DNA of 64,000 nt from Alkalihalobacillus sp. FSL W8-0930 (GTDB lineage: Bacteria > Bacillota > Bacilli > Bacillales > Bacillaceae_D), in NCBI GenBank assembly GCA_037965595.1, contig CP150183.1, positions 3,472,001 through 3,536,000 on the forward strand, written 5' to 3'. Shown here piece by piece: positions 1 through 8,716 of the stretch. A program made the position numbers and the translations under genes. The notes under the pieces were generated by a model. It searched no databases and had not been told where the DNA came from. It was given only the letters and a program-made list of their open reading frames with translations. Within the stretch, counting starts at the first letter, position 1. Every line of letters starts with the position of its first letter.

Positions 1-1
1 C

Positions 2-730
2 TTATACGAGGCTTCACAAGGAGATATTAGTAAACTGGAACAAGCAGATATCCTTTTTTATAACGGTATTCATCTTGAAGCGAATATGAGCGAGGTCTTT
101 GAACATACCTCGGTTCCTACTCTTGCTTTTGGAAGTGCTGCAGATCCCAATGACTTACTTGAAGATCCGGCGTCAAAGGGCTCACCCGATCCTCATATCT
201 GGTTTGATATCGATATTTGGGAAGAAGGGATTATCGCTGCAGTTGAAAAGTTAAAAGAACTTTCTCCTGATGATGCCGAGTATTTTGAAGCAAACAAACA
301 AGAATACCTTTTAGAGTTAGAGGAATTAAAGTCGTATTCTAAGAATAAACTTGGCTCCATCGATAAAGAAAAACGTGTGCTGGTCACCGCACATGATGCC
401 TTTCAATACTTTGCACGAATGAACGATCTTGAGGTCGTTGCACTGCAAGGATTAAGTACAGAATCAGAGATTGGTATTTCAGATGTTCAATCAACCGTTC
501 AAACAATTGTTGATCAAGGTATCCCTTCCGTATTTGTTGAATCCAGCGTGAACAAAGCAGCCATTAAATCTGTTATAGAAGGCGTTAATCGAACAGGCCA
601 CGACGTTTCGCTTGGAGGAGAGCTTTATTCCGATGCGATGGGAGAAGAAGGCACAGAGTCAGGCACATATATAGGGATGTATCGCTATAATGTAGATACT
701 ATATACGATGCTCTTTCAGGAGGGACATAA
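2..730 (+). CDS. mntA: Metal ABC transporter substrate-binding lipoprotein, 5' end outside window
   Basis: C-terminal part of a TroA/ZnuA-type cluster 9 solute-binding protein; the reading frame is open from base 2, so the signal peptide and first metal ligand lie upstream of the window. Visible family features are the segments HLEANM, DPHIWFD, TAHDAFQYF and GGELYSDAMG, which carry the His, Glu and Asp metal ligands. It captures Mn2+ (or Zn2+/Fe2+) outside the membrane and delivers it to the permeases. The stop is followed after 2 nt by the ATPase start. The two-permease operon layout matches MntABCD/TroABCD/SitABCD rather than one-permease zinc systems. A close paralogue lies at 37513. Confidence 0.9.
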   Translation, partial: LYEASQGDISKLEQADILFYNGIHLEANMSEVFEHTSVPTLAFGSAADPNDLLEDPASKGSPDPHIWFDIDIWEEGIIAAVEKLKELSPDDAEYFEANKQEYLLELEELKSYSKNKLGSIDKEKRVLVTAHDAFQYFARMNDLEVVALQGLSTESEIGISDVQSTVQTIVDQGIPSVFVESSVNKAAIKSVIEGVNRTGHDVSLGGELYSDAMGEEGTESGTYIGMYRYNVDTIYDALSGGT

Positions 731-732
731 GC

Positions 733-1491
733 ATGTCGCATGTATTAGAAGTAGATAACGTAAGCGCCGCATATCGCAAAAACAAGGTGTTGGACCAGGT
801 TTCATTTGCTGTGGAGCAGGGGACTTTAACTGGTATTGTTGGTCCAAATGGTGCTGGTAAATCAACCTTAATTAAAACCTTATTACAGCTCCACCCTTCT
901 TTAGGTGGGAACGTTTCGTTTTTCGGACATTCATTAAAAGCCGAGAAAACACGAGTAGGCTATGTTCCACAAAGAGGGTCCGTTGATTGGGATTTCCCGA
1001 CAAATGCTCTGGATGTTGTCATGATGGGTTTATATCAGAAAATTGGCTGGTTCAGATGGCCGGTGCGTCGTCACAAAGAGAAAGCCTTTGAAGCCTTAGA
1101 CAAGGTTGGCATGGGTGCCTATGCGGAGAGACAAATTAGCCAGCTTTCTGGCGGACAGCAGCAACGAGTCTTTCTTGCTCGGGCGCTAATTCAAGAAGCG
1201 GATCTTTATTTTATGGATGAACCGTTTGCCGGGGTTGATGCGTCAACAGAGAAAGCGATTATGACGATTCTGAAGGAACTGAAGAACAATGGCAAAACGG
1301 TTCTTGTTGTTCACCACGATCTTCAGACCGTTCAAGACTATTTTGATCAGGTTCTTTTATTAAACAAATCCGTCATTGCTCACGGTCCAACACAGCAGGT
1401 GTTTAACGCGGAAACCATTGCGAATGCATATGGTGGTGCAGTTCGTTGGATGAAGGAGGGAATAAACAATGGCCATCCTTCTCTCCAGTAA
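733..1491 (+). CDS. mntB: Metal ABC transporter ATP-binding protein
   Basis: 252-aa ATPase that powers the metal importer. Walker A GPNGAGKST is near residue 37, the signature LSGGQQQR near 138, and Walker B LYFMDEPFAGVD near 160, followed by the switch His in VVHHD. An AGGAGG ribosome site at 718-723 lies within the last codons of the upstream lipoprotein gene, and the ATG follows that stop by 2 nt. Its 3' end overlaps the next permease gene by 23 nt, so translational coupling is likely. MntB/ZnuC-family assignment is firm; manganese as substrate is inferred from the two-permease operon. Confidence 0.95.
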   Translation: MSHVLEVDNVSAAYRKNKVLDQVSFAVEQGTLTGIVGPNGAGKSTLIKTLLQLHPSLGGNVSFFGHSLKAEKTRVGYVPQRGSVDWDFPTNALDVVMMGLYQKIGWFRWPVRRHKEKAFEALDKVGMGAYAERQISQLSGGQQQRVFLARALIQEADLYFMDEPFAGVDASTEKAIMTILKELKNNGKTVLVVHHDLQTVQDYFDQVLLLNKSVIAHGPTQQVFNAETIANAYGGAVRWMKEGINNGHPSLQ

Positions 1492-2365
1492 CTTTCAGTG
1501 GGTTCTACTAAGCACAACACTGCTTGGAATTGCTGCTGGGATGTTTGGGACATTGGCTTACTGGCGGAAACAAAGCTTAATGAGTGATGCTCTTTCACAC
1601 GCGGCTCTTCCAGGTGTTGTGATTGCCTTTATGATTATGAATGAAAAGAACCTTCCATTTTTAATACTTGGTGCGGGTATAAGCGCCTTACTTGGTGCCT
1701 TTTTCATTCAGGCCATTAAAACCTCGACCCGCATTAAAGAAGATACCGCAATGGGTATGATTCTCTCTGTTTTCTTTGGTGGGGGCATTATGCTTTTAAC
1801 CATCGCAAACCGTTCTGGTGGCGGAAACCAAAGCGGACTCGACAGCTTTATCTTTGGTCAGGCGGCCACTATGGTTCAATCGGACGTCTATATGATGGCT
1901 GGGCTTGCCGGGCTCGTCATTTTAATCATTATTGTTGCCTTTAAAGAGTGGAAGCTCTTTTTATTTGATCCCGATTTTGCAAAAGGTCTCGGCTATTCAC
2001 TAAAAGGCTTAAATGCTGTTTATCTTGCTGTACTTGTTGTGACAATTGTAATCGGGATTCAAGCTGTAGGTGTCATCTTAATGGCAGCCCTCCTTATCAT
2101 CCCTGCAGTGAGCGCAAGGTATTGGACCCATTCATTTAAAACGATGATGGGCTTATCGGCGGCTTTTGGAGGGATATCCGGTGCACTTGGTACCTTTATT
2201 AGTGCTCAAGGAGCAGGCTGGCCTACTGGACCTTTTATTGTTCTCGCAGCTTCATGCCTCTTTCTTGTGTCCCTTGTCATCGGAAAAGAAAAAGGTTTGT
2301 TGATCGAATGGCTGGAATATCGTTCTTTACGGCGTGAGAGCGAGCCTAAGGGAGGCAAAGCATGA
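1469..2365 (+). CDS. mntC: Metal ABC transporter permease 1
   Basis: 298-aa ABC-3 family membrane protein with about eight hydrophobic segments. The N-terminal region WRKQSLMSDALSHAALPGV is the family signature. It forms the metal channel together with the second permease. It overlaps the end of the ATPase gene, and its own end overlaps the start of the next permease by 4 nt (ATGA), which is typical of a tightly translated operon. Confidence 0.93.
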   Translation: MAILLSSNFQWVLLSTTLLGIAAGMFGTLAYWRKQSLMSDALSHAALPGVVIAFMIMNEKNLPFLILGAGISALLGAFFIQAIKTSTRIKEDTAMGMILSVFFGGGIMLLTIANRSGGGNQSGLDSFIFGQAATMVQSDVYMMAGLAGLVILIIIVAFKEWKLFLFDPDFAKGLGYSLKGLNAVYLAVLVVTIVIGIQAVGVILMAALLIIPAVSARYWTHSFKTMMGLSAAFGGISGALGTFISAQGAGWPTGPFIVLAASCLFLVSLVIGKEKGLLIEWLEYRSLRRESEPKGGKA

Positions 2366-3264
2366 CATATGTAGCTTGGATACTTATTACCGCTTCTTTA
2401 GTTGGAATGTCGTGCGGGATGATTGGTGTATTCCTCGTCCTCCGACGGATGGCCATGATGGCAGATGCCATCAGTCATACGGTACTTCTTGGAATTGTGC
2501 TTGCCTTTATGATTACACACAGCCTAGAGGGTGTGCACATGCTCATTGGAGCCGCTCTTGCCGGACTGTTAACCACTTATCTTGTACAGTGGTTTCAATC
2601 AAAGGGTGTGCAATACGATGCTTCCATCGGAGTTGTTTTTACAAGTTTATTTGCCATCGGGGTCATACTTGTTTCAACAAGTATTGGTAATACACATCTC
2701 GATATTAAACACACGTTAATGGGAGAGATTGCATTCATCCCATGGAATACAGTTCCTCTACCGTTCATCGGTTTTGAAGTGCCTGTTGCAACCTTGACGT
2801 TATTCTGCGTGTTTCTGCTTGTGCTGGGGCTGATCCTGGCCTTTTATAAGGAATGGAAGCTCACTGCATTTGACCCGGCGCTTGCTGCAAGTCTCGGTCT
2901 GCCCGTAATTGGCCTTCATTACTTGTTCATGACACTTGTTTCGTTAACAACAGTGGCGTCCTTTGATGCGGTTGGAGCCATTCTGGTTGTTGCGATGTTA
3001 ATTACACCGGCAGCTTCTGCTTACTTATGGACAGAGCGCTTGTCTGTCATGCTTTTGTTAAGCGCATTGTTTGGTGTTATTTCTTCAATAGCCGGGTATT
3101 ACATTGCCGTTTGGCTGGATACCTCCGTATCAGGATCCATGGCTTTTTCCACTGGAATTGTGTTTGTGATTAGCTTTATCTTCTCCCCAACACATGGGGT
3201 CATCTCTAAGTGGATTCGACCACAGCCAGTGCAAAAGACTACGTTGAGCAAGAACACCAACTAA
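2362..3264 (+). CDS. mntD: Metal ABC transporter permease 2
   Basis: 300-aa ABC-3 family permease with the matching signature RRMAMMADAISHTVLLGI near residue 28 and about eight membrane segments. It is paralogous to the preceding permease; two permeases per operon characterise Mn/Fe-type TroCD, MntCD or SitCD systems. It ends the operon and is followed by a dispersed repeat ending in a strong hairpin at 3344-3382. Confidence 0.93.
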   Translation: MTYVAWILITASLVGMSCGMIGVFLVLRRMAMMADAISHTVLLGIVLAFMITHSLEGVHMLIGAALAGLLTTYLVQWFQSKGVQYDASIGVVFTSLFAIGVILVSTSIGNTHLDIKHTLMGEIAFIPWNTVPLPFIGFEVPVATLTLFCVFLLVLGLILAFYKEWKLTAFDPALAASLGLPVIGLHYLFMTLVSLTTVASFDAVGAILVVAMLITPAASAYLWTERLSVMLLLSALFGVISSIAGYYIAVWLDTSVSGSMAFSTGIVFVISFIFSPTHGVISKWIRPQPVQKTTLSKNTN

Positions 3265-3267
3265 ACA

Positions 3268-3400
3268 GAGGGCGGAATATAACATAAATGGTGCGACAAA
3301 TTCGCTACAGGAGAATCCCTCCGCTTGTTTTAAATAAAATCACAAATGGCGAATGATTCTGCAATCGAATCATTCGCCATTTTCTAGTTGATTTTAAGTT
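3268..3400. repeat. Dispersed repeat copy A, lacking the core
   Basis: Starts with GAGGGCGGAATATAAC just after mntD and runs to the hairpin before the convergent GNAT gene. Compared with the full copies, everything between GGAGAATCCCT and CCGCTTGTTT is missing, so only the outer arms and the hairpin remain. The right terminal repeat is degenerate. Confidence 0.75.
3344..3385. terminator. Bidirectional terminator hairpin of repeat copy A
   Basis: AAATGGCGAATGATTC pairs with GAATCATTCGCCATTT around a 7-nt loop, with a T-rich flank on each side. It serves mntD on plus and the GNAT gene on minus. Confidence 0.85.
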
Positions 3401-3406
3401 TTTCAA

Positions 3407-3904
3407 TTAGTTCGTTTCATCCACAGTAAGAAGCGTAGAATGAGTCATAATGATAAAGTCGGCATCTTGTGCTGGAAAAGAGGCCACACGGCGGAATCCG
3501 ATCGACTCGTACAGCTTGATCGCCCGCTTATTAAACGTCGCAACAGACAGCCGCACGCCCGTATTAGGATACCTCTCTTTTAAAAAGGAAGCGATTTTCT
3601 GAAAAAAAGCATGTCCTTTTCCCTGTCCTGTTAGCTGTGGTGCCATCCCAAGTCCGATATCAATAAACCGCTCCACGTACATACCCGTTGCTCGACCTTC
3701 GGGCACTTGGGCAGAGGTACCAATACAAAAGATCCCGACAAGCTGCTCCCCGCATCGAATGGTATAATAAGGGTTCATCAAAAACTCCTGCATCGCTTCA
3801 GCCTGCGCTCGTATATTATAAAAGTCGTAGGGTGCCTCATATTTCCAGTGAATGACTTCCACTGCATCCTCAGGTGTAATATCTGCAATCACACCGTTCT
3901 CCAT
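3407..3904 (-). CDS. GNAT family N-acetyltransferase
   Basis: 165-aa acetyltransferase. The acetyl-CoA-binding motif A (LTGQGKGHAFFQKI) and the following NKRAIKLYESIGFRR segment, typical of RimI-like GNAT enzymes, lie in the second half. The longer reading frame begins with GTG at 3934, inside the upstream HAD gene; the ATG at 3904 is preferred because it has an AGGTGA ribosome site 6-7 nt upstream and lies 15 nt after the HAD stop. Substrate unknown. It is last in a minus-strand run with the HAD phosphatase and the M20 peptidase. Confidence 0.88.
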   Translation of the reverse strand: MENGVIADITPEDAVEVIHWKYEAPYDFYNIRAQAEAMQEFLMNPYYTIRCGEQLVGIFCIGTSAQVPEGRATGMYVERFIDIGLGMAPQLTGQGKGHAFFQKIASFLKERYPNTGVRLSVATFNKRAIKLYESIGFRRVASFPAQDADFIIMTHSTLLTVDETN

Positions 3905-3918
3905 GTGAGTCACCTGCC

Positions 3919-4671
3919 TTATGAAAGTACCCACGTTCTGATGGCATGAGCCACTCCTGCTTCATCATTTGTCTTTGTTACCCAATCAGCTGTATCTTTT
4001 ACAAGCGGTTGAGCATTGCCCATTGCCACACCGAGACCTGCCTCTTTGATCATCGCTAAATCATTTAAGCTATCACCAACAGCCATCACTTGATCCATTG
4101 TCAGTCCAAGAAACTCACATACTTTCTTAAGTCCTTGAGCTTTATTTACGCCTGCAGCGTTAATCTCAAGGTTTGAAGGGCTTGAGTTACTAATCTCAAG
4201 CTCAGGATGCGACTGAAGCTCTTTTAAAATGGTGAGCCTAGTGTCATCGTCCATCACGTCAAATCCAAATTTTAGCCATTCTGACTGGTGGATATCCTCA
4301 GGCATTTCGTTTCTCCATACTTTGTCCACTGATGTAGCCCAAGCATGTGTACCATGCTCGTTACGAAGGTCCCACATTTTCTGAACAAACTGGCTATCCA
4401 GCTTATTTCTTTCAACAAGGTTTAAATCACGATCCCAAATCTCGCTCCCGTTTACAGTAACAAGATACGATGTAAGCTTTAATGTTTCTGCGTGTTCACT
4501 CGTTGTCATTAATGAACGTCCTGTACTTAGAACAACATAGACACCTTTATCCTGTGCTTCTTTAATGGCTGCGATATTCTCTTCTGATAAAGTGTGCGAA
4601 GAGTTAAGTAAGGTTCCGTCAATATCTAATGCAACTAGTTTAATTTCTTTTTTCTCTGTCTGTATAGTCAT
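3919..4671 (-). CDS. Cof-type HAD phosphatase
   Basis: 250-aa HAD-superfamily hydrolase of the Cof/YidA class. Motif I is DIDGTLLNS (nucleophile Asp and acid/base Asp) near residue 16, motif II the Ser/Thr of VLSTGR, motif III a Lys in VNKAQGL, and motif IV GDSLNDLAMIKEAG. Such enzymes dephosphorylate sugar phosphates or small phospho-metabolites in the cytoplasm; the substrate cannot be read from sequence. An AGGAG ribosome site precedes the ATG. It lies between the M20 peptidase and the GNAT gene and is probably co-transcribed with them. Confidence 0.93.
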   Translation of the reverse strand: MTIQTEKKEIKLVALDIDGTLLNSSHTLSEENIAAIKEAQDKGVYVVLSTGRSLMTTSEHAETLKLTSYLVTVNGSEIWDRDLNLVERNKLDSQFVQKMWDLRNEHGTHAWATSVDKVWRNEMPEDIHQSEWLKFGFDVMDDDTRLTILKELQSHPELEISNSSPSNLEINAAGVNKAQGLKKVCEFLGLTMDQVMAVGDSLNDLAMIKEAGLGVAMGNAQPLVKDTADWVTKTNDEAGVAHAIRTWVLS

Positions 4672-4699
4672 GGTAATCTCCTATCTCTTGTGACGATGT

Positions 4700-6067
4700 T
4701 TATAATGAAAGTGTGTCCCAGAATGTTAGTAATGTTTCAATGCCCTTGTCATAATTCTCTAAATGGAAATGCTCATTCGGCGCATGGAAGTTCTCACTTG
4801 GCAATCCGAAGCCCATTAACAAGATCGGAATCGATAATACTTGGTCGAATGTTTCCACAACAGGGATCGATCCTCCCATCCGAGTAAACAGAGCTGGTTC
4901 ACCGTACACCTTTTCGTATGAGTCGGTTGCCGTTTTAAAGGCAGGGTGATCCGTTGGTGCGAGAAACGGTTTTCCTTTATCAAAACGAGTGGTTTTTACA
5001 GTCACTCCAGGTGGAGTATGAGCCTCTAGATGTTTTTCAATCAGCTCTGAAATGGTATCTGGATCTTGTCCTGGTACAAGTCGGCAGGTGATTTTTGCAT
5101 GAGCGAGAGATGGAATTACGGTTTTTACGCCTTCTCCTTGAAACCCTCCATAGATACCATTTATTTCTAGAGTGGGACGTACCCATGTATGTTCACGGGC
5201 TGTGTATCCCGCTTCTCCAAACAGTTCATTCACACCGAGTTCTGACTTAAGCTCTTCCTCGTAATTTCCAAGCTTCTTGTAGCCTTCTCGTTCTTCTTCA
5301 GTCGGCTCAATGACCCCATCATAGAAGCCTTCAACTTGAATTCTTCCCTCTTCGTCCCGCAGCGTACTCAGTAATTGAACAAGTGCATGAATGGAGTTTT
5401 GCACGGCTCCCCCGTACAATCCTGAATGCAAGTCGCCTTTTGCCCCTTTTACATCGACTTGGAGACTGCATAATCCACGCAATCCTGTGCAGACGGCAGG
5501 TTTTCCTTTACCGAGAATTGGTGTATCAGAGATCATTAGAATATCAGAGGCAAGTAAGTCTTCATGCTTTGATACAAAGGCATCTAGGCTCGGACTTCCG
5601 ATTTCTTCTTCTCCCTCAATAAGGAATTTCACATTAAATGGTAGGGTCCCATTCACTTTAAGCATGGCTTCTACTGCTTTCACATGCATAAACGTTTGAC
5701 CCTTATCATCACTTGCACCTCGTGCATAAAGCTTTTCATCATGGATAACTGGCTCAAAAGGAGGGCTGTCCCACAGCTCTACCGGATCAACCGGCTGTAC
5801 ATCGTAATGACCGTATACAAGAATGGTATGTGTGTTATCTGGATGACTCCACTCTCCGTACACTACTGGATGACCAGGTGTCTCCATCAGTTGAACGGTT
5901 GAAAGTCCTGCTTCCTTAAGAGATTCAACCATCCACTCCGCTGCTTTTCTAACGTCTGCCTTGTGATCCGACAACGCGCTAATACTTGGAATACGTAGAA
6001 ATTCAATAAGCTGATCTAAATGCTGTTGACGATTGTCACGAATGTATTGGGATACTTGAGATACCAT
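4700..6067 (-). CDS. M20 family dipeptidase
   Basis: 455-aa zinc metallopeptidase of the ArgE/DapE/CNDP type. The co-catalytic metal site is visible: VYGHYDVQPVD (His ligand and following Asp), GASDDKGQ (bridging Asp), EGEEEIGS (general-base and ligand Glu), and a C-terminal HAPNEHFHLEN (last His). A bacterial dimerisation domain lies in the middle. It probably cleaves di- or tripeptides in the cytosol. It is the first gene of a minus-strand run with the HAD phosphatase and GNAT genes. Confidence 0.93.
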   Translation of the reverse strand: MVSQVSQYIRDNRQQHLDQLIEFLRIPSISALSDHKADVRKAAEWMVESLKEAGLSTVQLMETPGHPVVYGEWSHPDNTHTILVYGHYDVQPVDPVELWDSPPFEPVIHDEKLYARGASDDKGQTFMHVKAVEAMLKVNGTLPFNVKFLIEGEEEIGSPSLDAFVSKHEDLLASDILMISDTPILGKGKPAVCTGLRGLCSLQVDVKGAKGDLHSGLYGGAVQNSIHALVQLLSTLRDEEGRIQVEGFYDGVIEPTEEEREGYKKLGNYEEELKSELGVNELFGEAGYTAREHTWVRPTLEINGIYGGFQGEGVKTVIPSLAHAKITCRLVPGQDPDTISELIEKHLEAHTPPGVTVKTTRFDKGKPFLAPTDHPAFKTATDSYEKVYGEPALFTRMGGSIPVVETFDQVLSIPILLMGFGLPSENFHAPNEHFHLENYDKGIETLLTFWDTLSL

Positions 6068-6150
6068 ATAACCTCTTCCTTTCGTGGTTCATTATGTAGG
6101 TAAAATAAGTGTATCATAGCCTACCCTAAATGAAACGGGTGTTGCCTATA

Positions 6151-6198
6151 AATAAAAAAAGCATGTTAAATGGTCGAATTGCTTCCCACTTAACATGC
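6151..6198 (-). terminator. Rho-independent terminator after the dicarboxylate transporter
   Basis: On the minus strand GCATGTTAAGTG pairs with CATTTAACATGC and is followed by a run of seven T. It ends the transporter transcript. Confidence 0.9.
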
Positions 6199-6217
6199 AT
6201 TCTCACTTTGTTTTGAG

Positions 6218-7891
6218 TTATCTAAAATTTTCAGGGAAGACAGATAAATCAATTCCCCACAATAGAGGCAGCAATAAGTAGACTGCTGCGATAATTAAAA
6301 ACGTTGCAATGATATTCACGATAAATCCGACACGCACCATCTCAATAATTTTCAGCTTACCTGTACCAAATATAATTGCATTTGGTGGTGTTCCTACCGG
6401 CAGCATAAATGCACAGTTTGCAGCCATTGCACACGGAACCATCACGGCATATGGATGAATATTAATCGCAACTGCTAGCGCTGCAACAATCGGGAGAATC
6501 ATTGTTGCTGTTGCAGTATTGGATGTGATTTCTGTTAAGGCCATAATCAGTAAGGTTGAAGCCAGGATGACAATAAAGATATGCATTCCATCTAATACTT
6601 GCAGCTGGTCCCCCATCCAATCAGAAAGCCCAGAGGATGTGAAGCCTGAAGCAATCGCAAGACCTCCTCCAAAGAGCAGGAGCACTCCCCATGGAATGTC
6701 TTTTGAGTCCTTCCATTCAAGGATACGCGTTCCAAACTTCTTTGAAGCCGGTAAAAGGAATAAAGCAGCCGTTGCTGCCATAGCAATGATTCCGTCTGTA
6801 AGATCCAGGTCTTCAAAGATATTTGTCCAAATCAGCTCTCTTGTAACCCACATAAAAGCTGTGACAACAAAGATAACCAAAACCGTTCCTTCTTCAAAGG
6901 ACATCTTACCAAGAGCCTTCCGTTCTTTCGTAATCACTTCTTTTCCACCCGGTAATCCTTTAATGTTAATTTTAAAAGCAAATCTCCCTAAATAAATCCA
7001 AGTGAAAACAATTAAAAATGCAACAACGGGTGCAGCAAAAGCCATCCAAAGCGCAAATGAAAGCTCAACACCAAATAATTCTTTTACTTGTGCAGCAAGG
7101 ATGATGTTTGGTGGGGTTCCTATTAATGTCCCTAATCCACCAATCGTTCCTGCGTACCCAATTCCAAAAATTAAGGCTTTTTCAAATTTAGGAAGTTCTT
7201 TTTCCTCAGGCTTGCCTTTTAATGCGCTCGCCACTTGTGCAGTAATCGCAAGTCCCATTGGGATCATCATCATAACCGCAGCTGTGTTTGAGACCCACAT
7301 TGATAAAAATCCTGTGGCTACCATAAATCCAAGTAAAATTCGCTGCGTGCTTGTTCCGATTAACGAAATAATTAATAAGGCCAACCGTTTATGAAGATTC
7401 CACTTCTCCATCGCTGTCGCAATAAAAAAACCACCTAAGAATAAAAAGATAATATCATTTCCATAAGAGGACGCGACTGCCCCTGAATCAAGTGCACCTG
7501 TTAATGGCAGTAAAATAATTGGTAACAAGGACGTTGCCGGAATTGGCATGGCTTCGGTAATCCACCATGTAGCTACCCAAAGAGTCACTGCTAAGACGGC
7601 TTTCCCCTCAAATGAAAGTCCATCTGGTTGAAAGAAAAGAAGAGTCAGTAAAAAAAGAACAGGTCCGAGAATGAGTCCGACCAATTGGGGTGTTTTATAA
7701 GGTTTCTTTTCGTCAGGCTCTTTATTCGGATTTTGTTTAGGGGATTGTTGATCTGCTCCTTGATGAGCGTCCTGGTTCGTCCCCTTTCTGGCAGTTGAAT
7801 CCTTGTGATAGGCAAATATATTCAGTAAACGTTTTGTTTGTCGGTGCGATTGCCACAAGCTTTGCCAAATTCCTTGCGTGAGAGTTTTCAT
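6218..7891 (-). CDS. SLC13/DASS family dicarboxylate:Na+ symporter
   Basis: 557-aa membrane transporter of the divalent anion:sodium symporter family (SdcS/SdcL type), expected to import succinate, malate or fumarate with sodium. Two repeated SNT signatures are visible, SNTAAVMMMIP in the first half and SNTATATMILPI in the second. About 11-12 membrane segments follow a hydrophilic, Gln/Lys-rich N-terminal tail of about 70 residues, longer than usual. An excellent AGGAGGTTATCT ribosome site precedes the ATG. It lies 111 bp downstream of a DctR/CitT-type regulator gene in the same direction, so that system is its probable activator. Confidence 0.9.
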   Translation of the reverse strand: MKTLTQGIWQSLWQSHRQTKRLLNIFAYHKDSTARKGTNQDAHQGADQQSPKQNPNKEPDEKKPYKTPQLVGLILGPVLFLLTLLFFQPDGLSFEGKAVLAVTLWVATWWITEAMPIPATSLLPIILLPLTGALDSGAVASSYGNDIIFLFLGGFFIATAMEKWNLHKRLALLIISLIGTSTQRILLGFMVATGFLSMWVSNTAAVMMMIPMGLAITAQVASALKGKPEEKELPKFEKALIFGIGYAGTIGGLGTLIGTPPNIILAAQVKELFGVELSFALWMAFAAPVVAFLIVFTWIYLGRFAFKINIKGLPGGKEVITKERKALGKMSFEEGTVLVIFVVTAFMWVTRELIWTNIFEDLDLTDGIIAMAATAALFLLPASKKFGTRILEWKDSKDIPWGVLLLFGGGLAIASGFTSSGLSDWMGDQLQVLDGMHIFIVILASTLLIMALTEITSNTATATMILPIVAALAVAINIHPYAVMVPCAMAANCAFMLPVGTPPNAIIFGTGKLKIIEMVRVGFIVNIIATFLIIAAVYLLLPLLWGIDLSVFPENFR

Positions 7892-8002
7892 TGTCAGATA
7901 ACCTCCTACTGAAAGCGTTTACTGTATTCTGAATCAAATTCGTAAATGCGTCCACTAAAAGAAACTAATGATTAGGCTTATGAAACTTTTGAAAGCAGTG
8001 AG

Positions 8003-8716
8003 CTACTCTGATAACAGAGACATATAATACTCACTGCCTTTTTGACTTAGCTTAAATTGATTAAGCGGCCGACCCGTTCCTTCATACGATACTCTACTTT
8101 CAACCATCCCTTGTTCCTCTAGATAGCGAAGGTACTTTCTGAGAGAAACTCTAGAAATAGCAGAGGCTTCTGATAACTCAGCAGTAGAGAACCATCCACT
8201 TAGACAGTTAATTTCCTGAAAGATTTTTTTGTACGTAGCCTTTGTAATTCCTTTTGGCAATTCCTCTTGCTCTCCCGTAAGCTCATTGCTTCGATTTAGA
8301 AATAGTTGATCCACCTCATCTTGTTTTAATGCTTCTGCCTTCAGCTTGTTAGATTGATCGGCATATTGCAGTAATGCTTCTTTAAACCGATCAAAATCAA
8401 AGGGTTTCATTAAATAATCTACAGCTCCATAACGCAGTGCAGTTTGAATAGATGCCTGATCATTGGCAGAACTTACAACAATGACATCGATCTCCATGCG
8501 CTTAGCTCTAAGCTCTGATAACAAATCCAGACCGTTCTCATGATTCACATACAGGTCAAGCAGGATCAGTTGAACCTCTTGTTCTCCAATGATCTCCCAA
8601 GCTTTGGTCATTGTGCTTGCTGTTCCTGTTAACGTAAACCCAGGTATCTGCTCAAGATAGATCCTATTAAACTTTGCAACCATTGGGTCATCTTCAATGA
8701 TTAAGACTTTAATCAT
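8003..8716 (-). CDS. Response regulator of the CitT/DctR family
   Basis: 237-aa regulator. The receiver domain (1-120) has the acidic pair in LIIEDDP, the phosphoacceptor Asp in LILLDLYV and the conserved Lys in MKPFDFDRF. The C-terminal DNA-binding helices (FSTAELSEASAISRVSLRKYLRYLE) match the citrate/C4-dicarboxylate regulator group. The upstream TTG at 8740 is rejected: the ATG at 8716 has a GAGGAGAA site and overlaps the kinase stop by 8 nt, implying translational coupling. Likely target: the transporter gene just downstream. Confidence 0.93.
   Translation of the reverse strand: MIKVLIIEDDPMVAKFNRIYLEQIPGFTLTGTASTMTKAWEIIGEQEVQLILLDLYVNHENGLDLLSELRAKRMEIDVIVVSSANDQASIQTALRYGAVDYLMKPFDFDRFKEALLQYADQSNKLKAEALKQDEVDQLFLNRSNELTGEQEELPKGITKATYKKIFQEINCLSGWFSTAELSEASAISRVSLRKYLRYLEEQGMVESRVSYEGTGRPLNQFKLSQKGSEYYMSLLSE

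Noticed and set aside
2334-2690. 118-aa plus-strand ORF overlapping mntD
   Set aside because: It is a shadow frame; the ABC-3 permease in the other frame has the family signature and correct coupling to its neighbour.
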